A DNA stretch of 9,369 nt. Source: Bryobacterales bacterium (lineage in GTDB: Bacteria; Acidobacteriota; Terriglobia; Bryobacterales; Bryobacteraceae). Numbering within the stretch: position 1 is the stretch's first letter; every line of letters begins with the position of its first letter. Where the stretch lies: the NCBI GenBank assembly GCA_003139735.1, contig PLGA01000170.1, positions 10,840 through 20,208 of the forward strand. Direction: 5' to 3'. Of this stretch, positions 1 to 5,585 are shown in pieces. Both the position numbers and the translations under genes were made by a program. The notes below the pieces were generated by a model. It was not told the origin of the DNA. It ran no database searches and saw only the letters and a list, made by a program, of their open reading frames with translations.

Positions 1-15
1 CCGATTGACAATCGG
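1..15. repeat. Short perfect palindrome at window start
   Basis: CCGATTG and its complement CAATCGG are separated by a single A, giving a 15-bp odd palindrome. It lies 3 bp before the first REP-like unit, in the leader of the sigma factor operon. The embedded TTGACA at 5-10 has no matching -10 box 16-18 bp downstream, so I do not read it as a promoter. It could be an operator half of something cut off by the window edge, or part of a larger composite repeat. Confidence 0.4.
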
Positions 16-18
16 CCC

Positions 19-48
19 GCAGGTTGCCTTCCGGCCAACCTGCCCCAC
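19..48 (-). repeat. REP-like palindromic unit 1
   Basis: Two 8-bp arms, GCAGGTTG (19-26) and CAACCTGC (36-43), flank a 9-nt loop and are followed by CCCAC. Read on the minus strand this is a GTGG tetranucleotide, one spacer base and a hairpin. That is the architecture of bacterial REP elements mobilised by RAYT transposases (a 5' GTRG motif next to a palindrome). The arms differ from those of the other units here, so the shared part is the GTGG tail rather than the stem sequence. Confidence 0.55.
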
Positions 49-66
49 ATCGGGGCTTTCGACGCT

Positions 67-102
67 GCCTTCTTCGACGGATTGCCGGCATGCCAAGAAG
101 GC
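67..102. repeat. Inverted repeat, 8-bp arms
   Basis: GCCTTCTT (67-74) pairs with AAGAAGGC (95-102) across a 20-nt loop. The right arm shares bases 100-102 with the left arm of REP-like unit 2, so the two hairpins cannot form at once in the same RNA. Whether this leader is transcribed with the sigma factor gene cannot be seen from sequence. Confidence 0.45.
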
Positions 103-123
103 GGACCGGGAGGTCCGCCCCAC
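100..123 (-). repeat. REP-like palindromic unit 2
   Basis: A perfect 8-bp stem, GGCGGACC (100-107) and GGTCCGCC (112-119), has a 4-nt loop and is followed directly by CCAC (120-123). On the minus strand it reads GTGG plus hairpin, with the same stem length, loop length and tail as the units at 1725-1748 and 1775-1798 but a different stem sequence. It ends 43 bp before the sigma factor start. Confidence 0.65.
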
Positions 124-166
124 AGCGTGACAAAATGGCAACAGCCGCGTCCAAGTCCATAGGCGG

Positions 167-781
167 ATGGAAATAGGGCACGCAGCCGAAGCGGTAGGCG
201 CCCGTTTGACGATACCAGTCGATGAACTAGTCCGGGCTGCCCAGCGCGGAGACCAGGACGCGTTTGAGCAATTGGTCCGCGCTTACGACCGCAGTGTGCT
301 GCGGCTTGCCATGAACCTGCTGCGTTCGCCGGAGGATGCCCGGGATGTTTACCAGGAGGCGTTCCTGCGCGTGTACCGGAGCCTCGATACGTTCCGTTTC
401 GATTGCAGCTTTCAGACGTGGCTGTACCGGATCGTCACGAACATCTGCCTGGACCAACTGCGCAAGCGCAAGGTGCGCAAGGAGGAGCCGGCTGTCATGG
501 AAACCGGGGACGGGGCCCTCGACCGGATGGATTCCTTCGAAGAGGAGGCTCCTCACGCGGACCCGGAACGTGCCGCGTGGAACAAGGAATTGAAAGCCCG
601 GATCGAAGGGGCGCTTCAAGATCTCTCGCCGCGTGAGCGAATGGTTTTCGAGCTGAGGCACTACCAGGGACTGCGTCTGCGGAACATCGGCGAGACCCTG
701 GGCACTACCGAAGAGGCCGCCAAGAATTGCCTCTTCCGGGCGACGCAGAAGATGCGCTCGGTATTGGGAGACTTCGTATGA
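167..781 (+). CDS. ECF-type RNA polymerase sigma factor (sigma-E like)
   Basis: The 204-residue protein is the usual size for an extracytoplasmic-function sigma factor, which directs RNA polymerase to a stress or envelope regulon. Region 2 (about 34-103) contains the core-binding and -10-reading helices, with EDARDVYQEAFLRVYR and FQTWLYRIVTNICLDQLRKRK-like sequence. An acidic linker (about 106-140) follows. Region 4 (about 143-196) has LSPRERMVFELRHYQGL and a helix-turn-helix ending FRATQKMR, which reads the -35 element. The ATG at 167 has AGGCGG directly against it, too close for a good ribosome site. A TTG at 206 (residue 14), with AGGCG about 7 nt upstream, is a possible alternative start that loses no domain. 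The stop TGA overlaps the next gene's ATG (ATGA at 778-781), so the pair is translationally coupled. The partner is a membrane anti-sigma factor. Confidence 0.93.
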   Translation: MEIGHAAEAVGARLTIPVDELVRAAQRGDQDAFEQLVRAYDRSVLRLAMNLLRSPEDARDVYQEAFLRVYRSLDTFRFDCSFQTWLYRIVTNICLDQLRKRKVRKEEPAVMETGDGALDRMDSFEEEAPHADPERAAWNKELKARIEGALQDLSPRERMVFELRHYQGLRLRNIGETLGTTEEAAKNCLFRATQKMRSVLGDFV

Positions 782-1713
782 ATTGCGATTGGGTTCGGAA
801 GCTGATTCCGCTTTACTTCTACGGCGAATTGCCATCCGAGGAAGAGGAACGCGTGGAGGAGCACCTGCACGGGTGCGCCGCCTGCGCGCGCGAAATGGAG
901 CGGCAGCGACGGCTTGCGGCGGCTCTCGACCGAAGATTGGCCGAGCCTCCCCCGCTGCTGCTCGAAGAGTGCCGCGTGGACCTGATGGCGGCGATTCGGA
1001 GCCAGACGCCGCCGCGCGGAGCGGTTGTTTCCCGGGGCCCGTGGGCACTGTTTTTGGAAGCCATGGCCGCCACGTTGGCCGGTTTTCAGCGCTTTCGGCA
1101 GCCTGTGGGAGCGCTGGCCCTGGTGGCTTTGGGGTTTTTCGCGGCGCGCTTCGCCGGGACGAATCCAGGCGCGGCGCAGGCGCCGGACCTGTCCGCTGCC
1201 GGCGAGGTTTATTCCACTGTTCGCTCCATCCAGCCGGACAATGCCGGACGTGTGCGGATCGCCTACGACGAAACACGGCGGCGGGAGGTCTCCGGCCGCA
1301 TGGACGACCGGGGCATCCAGAAGCTGCTGCTGGCCGCCGCCACCGAAAGCAACCCGGCCATGCGCGTCGAATCGGTCGGCCTGCTCAGCGAGCGGGCGGG
1401 TTCGAGCGACGTACGCGACGCCCTGCTCAATGCCCTCTCGCACGATTCCAACGCCGGCGTGCGGATGAAGGCGCTGGAAGGCCTCAAACCGCTGGCGGGC
1501 GATCCGGAAGTGCGCAAGTCGCTGGCGGGCGCGCTGGTGTCGGACGACGACCCCGCCGTGCGCATGCAGGCCGTGGACCTGCTGGTAACGCAGCGCGACG
1601 ACGCCACGGTGGGAATGCTGCAAGGCTTGGTGCAGAAGGAGAACAACGATTACGTGCGCCTGAAATGCGAGCGGGCGCTGAAGGACTGGAATGCGTCTGT
1701 CGGCACTTTTTAG
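778..1713 (+). CDS. Membrane anti-sigma factor: zf-HC2 domain plus HEAT repeats
   Basis: The 311-residue product probably holds the upstream sigma factor inactive. The N-terminus is a zf-HC2/anti-sigma zinc-finger domain (about 1-45): C3, H29, C33 and C36 form the C...HxxxCxxC site that binds zinc and clamps sigma. One transmembrane helix lies at about 109-127, followed by an Ala/Pro-rich stretch. From about 178 to 302 come roughly four HEAT-like helical repeats of about 31 residues, each with a DxxVR or NxxVR turn (PAMRVESVGLL, AGVRMKALEGL, PAVRMQAVDLL, DYVRLKCERAL). The topology puts the zinc finger in the cytoplasm and the repeats outside. I chose the ATG at 778 because it overlaps the sigma stop as ATGA; the in-frame ATG at 727 lies inside the sigma gene and adds only 17 unrelated residues. 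The repeats are the likely sensing or partner-binding surface. That role is inference; the domains are visible. Confidence 0.85.
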   Translation: MNCDWVRKLIPLYFYGELPSEEEERVEEHLHGCAACAREMERQRRLAAALDRRLAEPPPLLLEECRVDLMAAIRSQTPPRGAVVSRGPWALFLEAMAATLAGFQRFRQPVGALALVALGFFAARFAGTNPGAAQAPDLSAAGEVYSTVRSIQPDNAGRVRIAYDETRRREVSGRMDDRGIQKLLLAAATESNPAMRVESVGLLSERAGSSDVRDALLNALSHDSNAGVRMKALEGLKPLAGDPEVRKSLAGALVSDDDPAVRMQAVDLLVTQRDDATVGMLQGLVQKENNDYVRLKCERALKDWNASVGTF

Positions 1714-2923
1714 CGGCAAGCGTTGGCAGGCGAAAGCGCCTGCCCCACTCGTCCGCGGGCCGTTCGCCAGCAAGGTGGGGCAGGCGCTTTCGCCTGCCAA
1801 GCCGGCCCTTCTGATCTTGGCAGCCCTGCCCCTGGCTTGCTGGGCGCAGCAGGCCATAACCTGTCAGCGTGGACAATGCGTCGAAGTATTCGCCGGTCAA
1901 GCCGACATCGGGCAGCAACTTCGCGTCAAGGCGCACGGCCCTGTCACGTTGGAGGCGGGGGTTGAGAAGGAACTGAAGTACACGGCCAGGGTCGTGGTAC
2001 GGGCAGCTAATGAGGGTGAAGCGCTCCACATGCTGGAGCGCTATGCGGTGCGCGTGACCAAGGAAGGCGACTGGTGGGTGCTTACCGCGCCGGGCGAGCC
2101 GCTGGCTGCCACTCTCGAGTTGCGCAGTCCCAGGCTGACCGCCGCGACCATTGTTACCGCCAACGGGCCCGTGGAGGCAAGCGGCATCGATGGCTCGCTG
2201 TTGGTGGATTCGATCACCGGCCCACTGATTGCGAACTGCATCCGCGGGGATTGCCAGCTCAGGACGCGCGGCGGCGATATCCACGCCGGTGAGATCGGCG
2301 GGCTGCTCGACTCCATCACCGGGTTTGGCTCCATCACCGTGGGATCGGTACACGGGGAAGCTGCGCTGCAGACCATGGGAGGCGACATCGCCGTCCAGGA
2401 CGCCTGGGGACGGTTGCGCGCCGACACGGGCGCGGGCACGATACGGATCGCGAAGGCGGCGGGCGCCGTGGACGCGACCACCGGCGGAGGGCTGATCTGG
2501 GTGGGCAGCGCCAATGGCTTGGTGACCGCGCATAACATGGCCGGGATGATAGACGTCGAATCGGCTGCCGGAGTGCACTGCGAATCCGGAGCCGGCGGCG
2601 TTCAACTCGGCAGGATCTCGGGAAGCATGCGCGTTTCCACCGCGATGGGCAACATCGTAGCTTCTCTGTTGAGCGCTGCGCCCGATTCTTATCTGGCGAC
2701 CGGCGATGGTGACATCACGCTGGTTATTCCGTCTAACTTGGGTGTGACCATCCAAGCCGAGAACGCGATGGCGGATTCGCTGCGGCGCATCTTCTCCGAC
2801 TTCCCGCAGATCCAGTCTCAAAGGCTGGGAACGCGGGTAGTGGCCCAAGGACGGGTGAACGGCGGAGGGCCGGTGCTGCGTATCTCGTCGGCGGACGGCA
2901 CGATTTTCCTGAAGCGTCGATAA
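1691..2923 (+). CDS. Exported DUF4097-type beta-strand repeat protein
   Basis: The 410-residue protein has a secretion signal and then a region rich in Gly, Asp, Ile and Val. Short repeated turns (NGPVEASGIDG, TRGGDIHAGEIGG, TMGGDIAVQDAWG, STAMGNIVASL, TGDGDITLVIP) recur about every 20 residues from about 150 to 345. This is the pattern of the DUF4097 family, predicted to form a beta-helix or solenoid. Family function is poorly known; an adhesin-like or envelope role is often suggested. The signal core is LLILAALPLACWAQ (residues 40-53), with likely cleavage after A52. The start at 1691 has AAGGA 5 nt upstream and overlaps the anti-sigma gene by 23 bp. Residues 11-37 are encoded by an inverted REP pair, so the n-region is unusually long. 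A GTG at 1775 (residue 29) would give a short normal signal peptide but has no visible ribosome site. A spacing of 9 bp to the PDZ gene indicates one operon. Confidence 0.78.
   Translation: MRLSALFSGKRWQAKAPAPLVRGPFASKVGQALSPAKPALLILAALPLACWAQQAITCQRGQCVEVFAGQADIGQQLRVKAHGPVTLEAGVEKELKYTARVVVRAANEGEALHMLERYAVRVTKEGDWWVLTAPGEPLAATLELRSPRLTAATIVTANGPVEASGIDGSLLVDSITGPLIANCIRGDCQLRTRGGDIHAGEIGGLLDSITGFGSITVGSVHGEAALQTMGGDIAVQDAWGRLRADTGAGTIRIAKAAGAVDATTGGGLIWVGSANGLVTAHNMAGMIDVESAAGVHCESGAGGVQLGRISGSMRVSTAMGNIVASLLSAAPDSYLATGDGDITLVIPSNLGVTIQAENAMADSLRRIFSDFPQIQSQRLGTRVVAQGRVNGGGPVLRISSADGTIFLKRR
1723..1800. repeat. Inverted pair of REP-like units (BIME-like), 78 bp
   Basis: A 26-bp sequence at 1723-1748 is repeated exactly in inverse orientation at 1775-1800, with a 26-bp spacer. 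Each copy contains its own 8-bp hairpin (GGCAGGCG, loop AAAG, CGCCTGCC at 1725-1744; the mirror at 1779-1798) and a GTGG or CCAC tail facing the centre. This matches paired REP (BIME) structures. The whole block is 78 bp, exactly 26 codons, and is open in the reading frame of the DUF4097 gene. In mRNA it could form either two small hairpins or one 26-bp stem. From memory, close copies recur in Bryobacterales genomes; that needs a genome search. Confidence 0.8.
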
Positions 2924-2935
2924 GGGGGTTCTATG
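2921..2935 (+). promoter_or_regulatory. Strong ribosome binding site fixing the PDZ gene start
   Basis: AAGGGGG (2922-2928) overlaps the TAA stop of the DUF4097 gene and lies 4 nt before the ATG at 2933. It fixes the start of the PDZ gene and implies re-initiation on the same transcript. Confidence 0.6.
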
Positions 2936-3847
2936 ACTAGCAGAATCGGATTCGGAATCATGTTACTCGCGGCCGCGTCCGCGTGGGCGCAAACTCCGCC
3001 AACTCCTCCAGCAGCGCCAGCGCCGCCAGCGGTTCCAGCACCGCCGGCGCCTCCGCGAGCACGATCGGTGCAGAGGCTGGCGATCCCCGATGGGGGGGGC
3101 AGCTATCTGGGGATTGGCACGAAGGACATCGACTCCGGCCGCGCCAAGGCTCTCAAGCTGAAAGAAGAGCGCGGGGCGGAAATCACCAAGGTCTACGAAG
3201 ACAGTCCGGCGGCCAAGGCCGGCTTCAAGGAAGGCGATGTCGTCATGGAGTTCAACGGCCAGGCGGTTGAGGGCACCGAACAACTGGTCCGCATGGTGCG
3301 CGAGACGCCGCCGGACCGGCAGGTCAAAATCGTGGTCTGGCGCAACGGCTCTTCCCAGACGCTGACAGCGACCGTCGGAATCCGGAACGAGATGCCGCTC
3401 CTGCCCGGCGGCCGGCTCATGCCTGGCGGCGGATTGCGAGATGTTATGCCGCAGATCAATATCCCGCAGTTCACGATGCCCGATATGCCCCGCTTCCAGA
3501 TGAACTGGCAGAACGCGAGGCTGGGCATCGTCGGCGAGGCTCTGGGGCAGGAGCAGCAGCTTGCGGATTTCTTCGGCGTCAAGGACGGCGTGCTGGTGAA
3601 ATCCGTCGAGGAGGATTCGGCGGCGGAAAAGGGCGGCATTAAGGCCGGCGATGTGGTGGTCAAAGTGGGCGATGCTAAGGTTTCAACCACCGAGGACATC
3701 ACCAGGGCGCTCCACTCGTTGAAGGACGGCAAGACGGCGTTGAACGTGGTGGTGGTGCGAAACAAGAAGGAGACCACCCTCGCCGTCACCATCGAAAGCT
3801 CCGGCAGCGGGTTGTTCCGCACCGTCGCCGCATCGACCAGAGTGTAG
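2933..3847 (+). CDS. Exported protein with two PDZ domains, no protease domain
   Basis: The 304-residue protein has a cleavable signal peptide (1-19, ending SAWA before Q20), then a Pro/Ala linker (about 21-41). The first PDZ domain (about 57-149) has YLGIG, EDSPAAKAGFKEGDVVMEFNGQAV and VWRNG. A Gly/Pro/Met-rich linker (about 154-192) follows, then a second PDZ domain (about 194-288) with EEDSAAEKGGIKAGDVVVKVGDAKV and VVRNKKE. The two PDZ units resemble the C-terminal half of HtrA/DegP proteases, but there is no trypsin-like catalytic domain and no His-Asp-Ser triad upstream. It is therefore a binding or scaffold protein, likely periplasmic, that may recognise C-terminal tails of misfolded or partner proteins. 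As last gene of the sigma operon it is a candidate signal input, by analogy with PDZ domains in the DegS/RseP pathway. That link is inference. Confidence 0.85.
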   Translation: MTSRIGFGIMLLAAASAWAQTPPTPPAAPAPPAVPAPPAPPRARSVQRLAIPDGGGSYLGIGTKDIDSGRAKALKLKEERGAEITKVYEDSPAAKAGFKEGDVVMEFNGQAVEGTEQLVRMVRETPPDRQVKIVVWRNGSSQTLTATVGIRNEMPLLPGGRLMPGGGLRDVMPQINIPQFTMPDMPRFQMNWQNARLGIVGEALGQEQQLADFFGVKDGVLVKSVEEDSAAEKGGIKAGDVVVKVGDAKVSTTEDITRALHSLKDGKTALNVVVVRNKKETTLAVTIESSGSGLFRTVAASTRV

Positions 3848-3855
3848 GGGAATGG

Positions 3856-4911
3856 TTACGCGGTCAGGTGTACCGCGGTGGCCTTTACCACCGCGTACAC
3901 CAGGTCGCCTGGTTTTAGATTCATATCCGCCGCCGATTGCGCCGTGATGGCGGCTATGAGCGGGAACCCGCAATCCAGTTCCACACGCGCCAAGGGACCT
4001 TCGAGAAGCACCGACAGCACGCGCGCCGGCAGCCGGTTGCGCACGCTCGAAGCCTCCGGCGTGTGGCGCGCCAGGGACACATCCTCGGCGCGAATGCATG
4101 CCCAGGTTGGGGAGACCCCGGTATCCAGGCACTCCAATCGGGCGGCGCCAACATCCACCGTGACCAGACCGCCTTGGCGATCCACCACCTCGACCGGCAG
4201 CACGTTTTCCATTCCGACCGATTCGGCAACCTGGGCGTCGGCGGGATGGCGAAAAACCTCCTGAACCGGACCCTCCTGGCGGATGCGGCCATCCACCATC
4301 ACGGCCATACGGTCGCCCAGCGCCACCGCCTCCACGCGGTCGTGCGTCACCACAATGCTGGGCACTCCGCCCTCGATCAGCATGCGCCGCAGTTCGTGAC
4401 GCATGCGCCCGCGAGTGGCCGCATCGAGGGCCGAAAGAGGCTCGTCGAGCAGGAGCAGCGCGGGTTCCGCGGCCAGAGCGCGCGCCAGCGCCACGCGCTG
4501 CTGCTGGCCGCCGGAAATGGCGCGGGGATACTCGGCCGCCAGCTTGGCCAGTCCGAACGCTTCCAGCAACTTCCGTTGCCTGCCGGGCCGCGCGGCATAG
4601 CCTACGTTTTTCGCGACGGTGAGATGCGGGAAGAGCGCGTAATCCTGAAACAGGAAGCCGGCGCGGCGTTGTTGCGGCGGGAGCCGCACGCCGCGCGCGG
4701 AACTGTACCAGACCTCGTCCCGGAAGCGGATTTCCCCGGAATCGGCCTGCTCCAGCCCCGCCAGCAGGCGCAACAACGTGGTCTTCCCGGCGCCGGATGG
4801 ACCGAAGAGAACCGTCACCGGAGATTCCGCCAGCCCGATGCGCAGGCTGGCATCGACCTCGAATCCGGAGGTCAGCCGCTTCCGGCAGGCGCAAATCAAC
4901 TCACCGGCCAT
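3856..4911 (-). CDS. modC: Molybdate ABC transporter ATP-binding protein ModC
   Basis: The 351-residue ATPase powers molybdate (or tungstate) import. It shows Walker A GPSGAGKT (37-44), the Q-loop glutamine Q89 in FLFQDYALFPHLTV, signature ISGGQ (132-136), Walker B LLLLDE with catalytic E157, a D-loop SALD and the switch histidine H190 in VVTHD. The C-terminal part (about 220-350) is an accessory regulatory region. Its last 65 residues, with RNRLPARVLSVLLEGPLARVELD and LKPGDLVYAVVKATAVHL, look like a TOBE/Mop molybdate-binding domain, which separates ModC from sulfate or sugar ATPases. The start ATG at 4911 lies 2 bp after the modB stop. Longer in-frame upstream sequence is out-of-frame modB and carries no ATPase sequence. 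Its stop faces the PDZ gene stop across 8 bp. Confidence 0.92.
   Translation of the reverse strand: MAGELICACRKRLTSGFEVDASLRIGLAESPVTVLFGPSGAGKTTLLRLLAGLEQADSGEIRFRDEVWYSSARGVRLPPQQRRAGFLFQDYALFPHLTVAKNVGYAARPGRQRKLLEAFGLAKLAAEYPRAISGGQQQRVALARALAAEPALLLLDEPLSALDAATRGRMRHELRRMLIEGGVPSIVVTHDRVEAVALGDRMAVMVDGRIRQEGPVQEVFRHPADAQVAESVGMENVLPVEVVDRQGGLVTVDVGAARLECLDTGVSPTWACIRAEDVSLARHTPEASSVRNRLPARVLSVLLEGPLARVELDCGFPLIAAITAQSAADMNLKPGDLVYAVVKATAVHLTA
3874..3895. terminator. Possible hairpin terminator between convergent operons
   Basis: CGCGGTGG (3874-3881) and CCACCGCG (3888-3895) form an 8-bp GC-rich stem with a 6-nt loop, and GTAC on both sides can extend it past a one-base bulge. It lies 27 bp beyond the PDZ stop, inside the 3' end of modC. 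There is no T-run on either side, so it is not a classic intrinsic terminator. The sequence also encodes the end of the ModC Mop-like domain, so the symmetry may be accidental. Confidence 0.3.
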
Positions 4912-4913
4912 AT

Positions 4914-5585
4914 CTACCAGAAGCGCCACCAGAAGCGCCGCTGGAGCGCGTAGGTCAGCGCCAGCACGGTGAAGGAAACCGCCAGCAGGAAGATGGAGGT
5001 CCGCGCGGCGGCGGCGTAATCGAGCGCTTGGGCTTGGTCGTAGATGGAGATCGACACGGTGCGCGTGACGCCCGCAATGTTGCCGCCCACCATCAGCACC
5101 ACGCCGAACTCGCCCATGGTGTGGGCAAAGCTGAGGATGGCGCCGGTAGCGATCCCGGGCAGAGCCAGCGGCGCCACCACGCGCCGGAACGTCGCCAAGC
5201 GCGAAACGCCCAGGCACCACGACGCCTCCATGAGCTTGCCATCCACCGCGGCGAACGCCGACGCGATGGGCTGCACCGTGAACGGCAGGCTGTAGAGTAC
5301 CGAAGCCAGCAGCAACCCCTGAAACGAGAATGGCAGCATGCCGCCGGTGATCTTGGCGTAGAGCGCGCCGACGGGGCTGCGCGGGCCGATGGCGAGCAGA
5401 ATGTAGAACCCCAGCACGGTCGGCGGAAGCACCAGCGGAAGCGCCACCACCGCTTCCACCAGGAACTTCCAGCGCCGCCGGGAAAACGCCAGCCAGTATG
5501 CCAGCGGCATGCCCGCCGCCAGCAGGATCGCGGTGGTCGAAGCCGCCAGGCGCAAGCTCAGCCAGATGGCTTGCCAGTCCATCAT
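4914..5585 (-). CDS. modB: Molybdate ABC transporter permease ModB
   Basis: The 223-residue inner-membrane protein has about five hydrophobic helices (near 10-32, 43-67, 88-112, 144-168 and 195-214). It has the permease EAA-type loop at about 120-143 (EASWCLGVSRLATFRRVVAPLALPGI), where E120 and G126 lead into the LP; this loop docks onto the ATPase. Conserved ModB/CysU-type sequence includes ALPLVLPPTVLGFYLL-like text at 48-64 and SFAHTMGEFGVVLMVGGNI at 152-170. The ATG at 5585 overlaps the modA stop (ATGA) with GGAGA 4 nt upstream. An immediately following ATG at 5582 is an equally possible start, one residue shorter. It forms one transcription unit with modA and modC. The length is normal for ModB. 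Confidence 0.92.
   Translation of the reverse strand: MMDWQAIWLSLRLAASTTAILLAAGMPLAYWLAFSRRRWKFLVEAVVALPLVLPPTVLGFYILLAIGPRSPVGALYAKITGGMLPFSFQGLLLASVLYSLPFTVQPIASAFAAVDGKLMEASWCLGVSRLATFRRVVAPLALPGIATGAILSFAHTMGEFGVVLMVGGNIAGVTRTVSISIYDQAQALDYAAAARTSIFLLAVSFTVLALTYALQRRFWWRFW

Noticed and set aside
5..10. TTGACA as a -35 box for the sigma operon
   Set aside because: There is no -10-like hexamer 16-18 bp downstream, and it is part of a perfect palindrome. ECF operons also usually use other promoter types.
227..1276. Long minus-strand open frame of 349 codons opposite the sigma and anti-sigma genes
   Set aside because: It is rich in Arg, Pro and Ala with no domain pattern, and lies antisense to two well-recognised genes. 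It is a GC-rich shadow.
1723..1800. Insertion sequence ends
   Set aside because: The inverted 26-bp copies enclose only 26 bp with no transposase and no target duplication seen. The paired-REP reading fits better.
661..1857. Minus-strand open frame of 398 codons
   Set aside because: It is antisense to the anti-sigma gene and runs through the REP pair. Its composition is not protein-like, and no start signal is visible.
1484..2848. Minus-strand open frame of 454 codons
   Set aside because: It is antisense to the DUF4097 gene, whose frame has a clear signal peptide and Gly-Asp repeat pattern. The minus frame has none.
2990..3060. Repetitive CCNGC-rich tract as a DNA satellite or CRISPR-like array
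   Set aside because: It simply encodes the Pro/Ala linker after the signal peptide. Units are irregular and there are no spacers.
4912..5220. N-terminal extension of modC to the ATG at 5220
   Set aside because: The extra 103 codons are modB read out of frame. The ATG at 4911 begins just before the ATPase domain and follows the modB stop by 2 bp.
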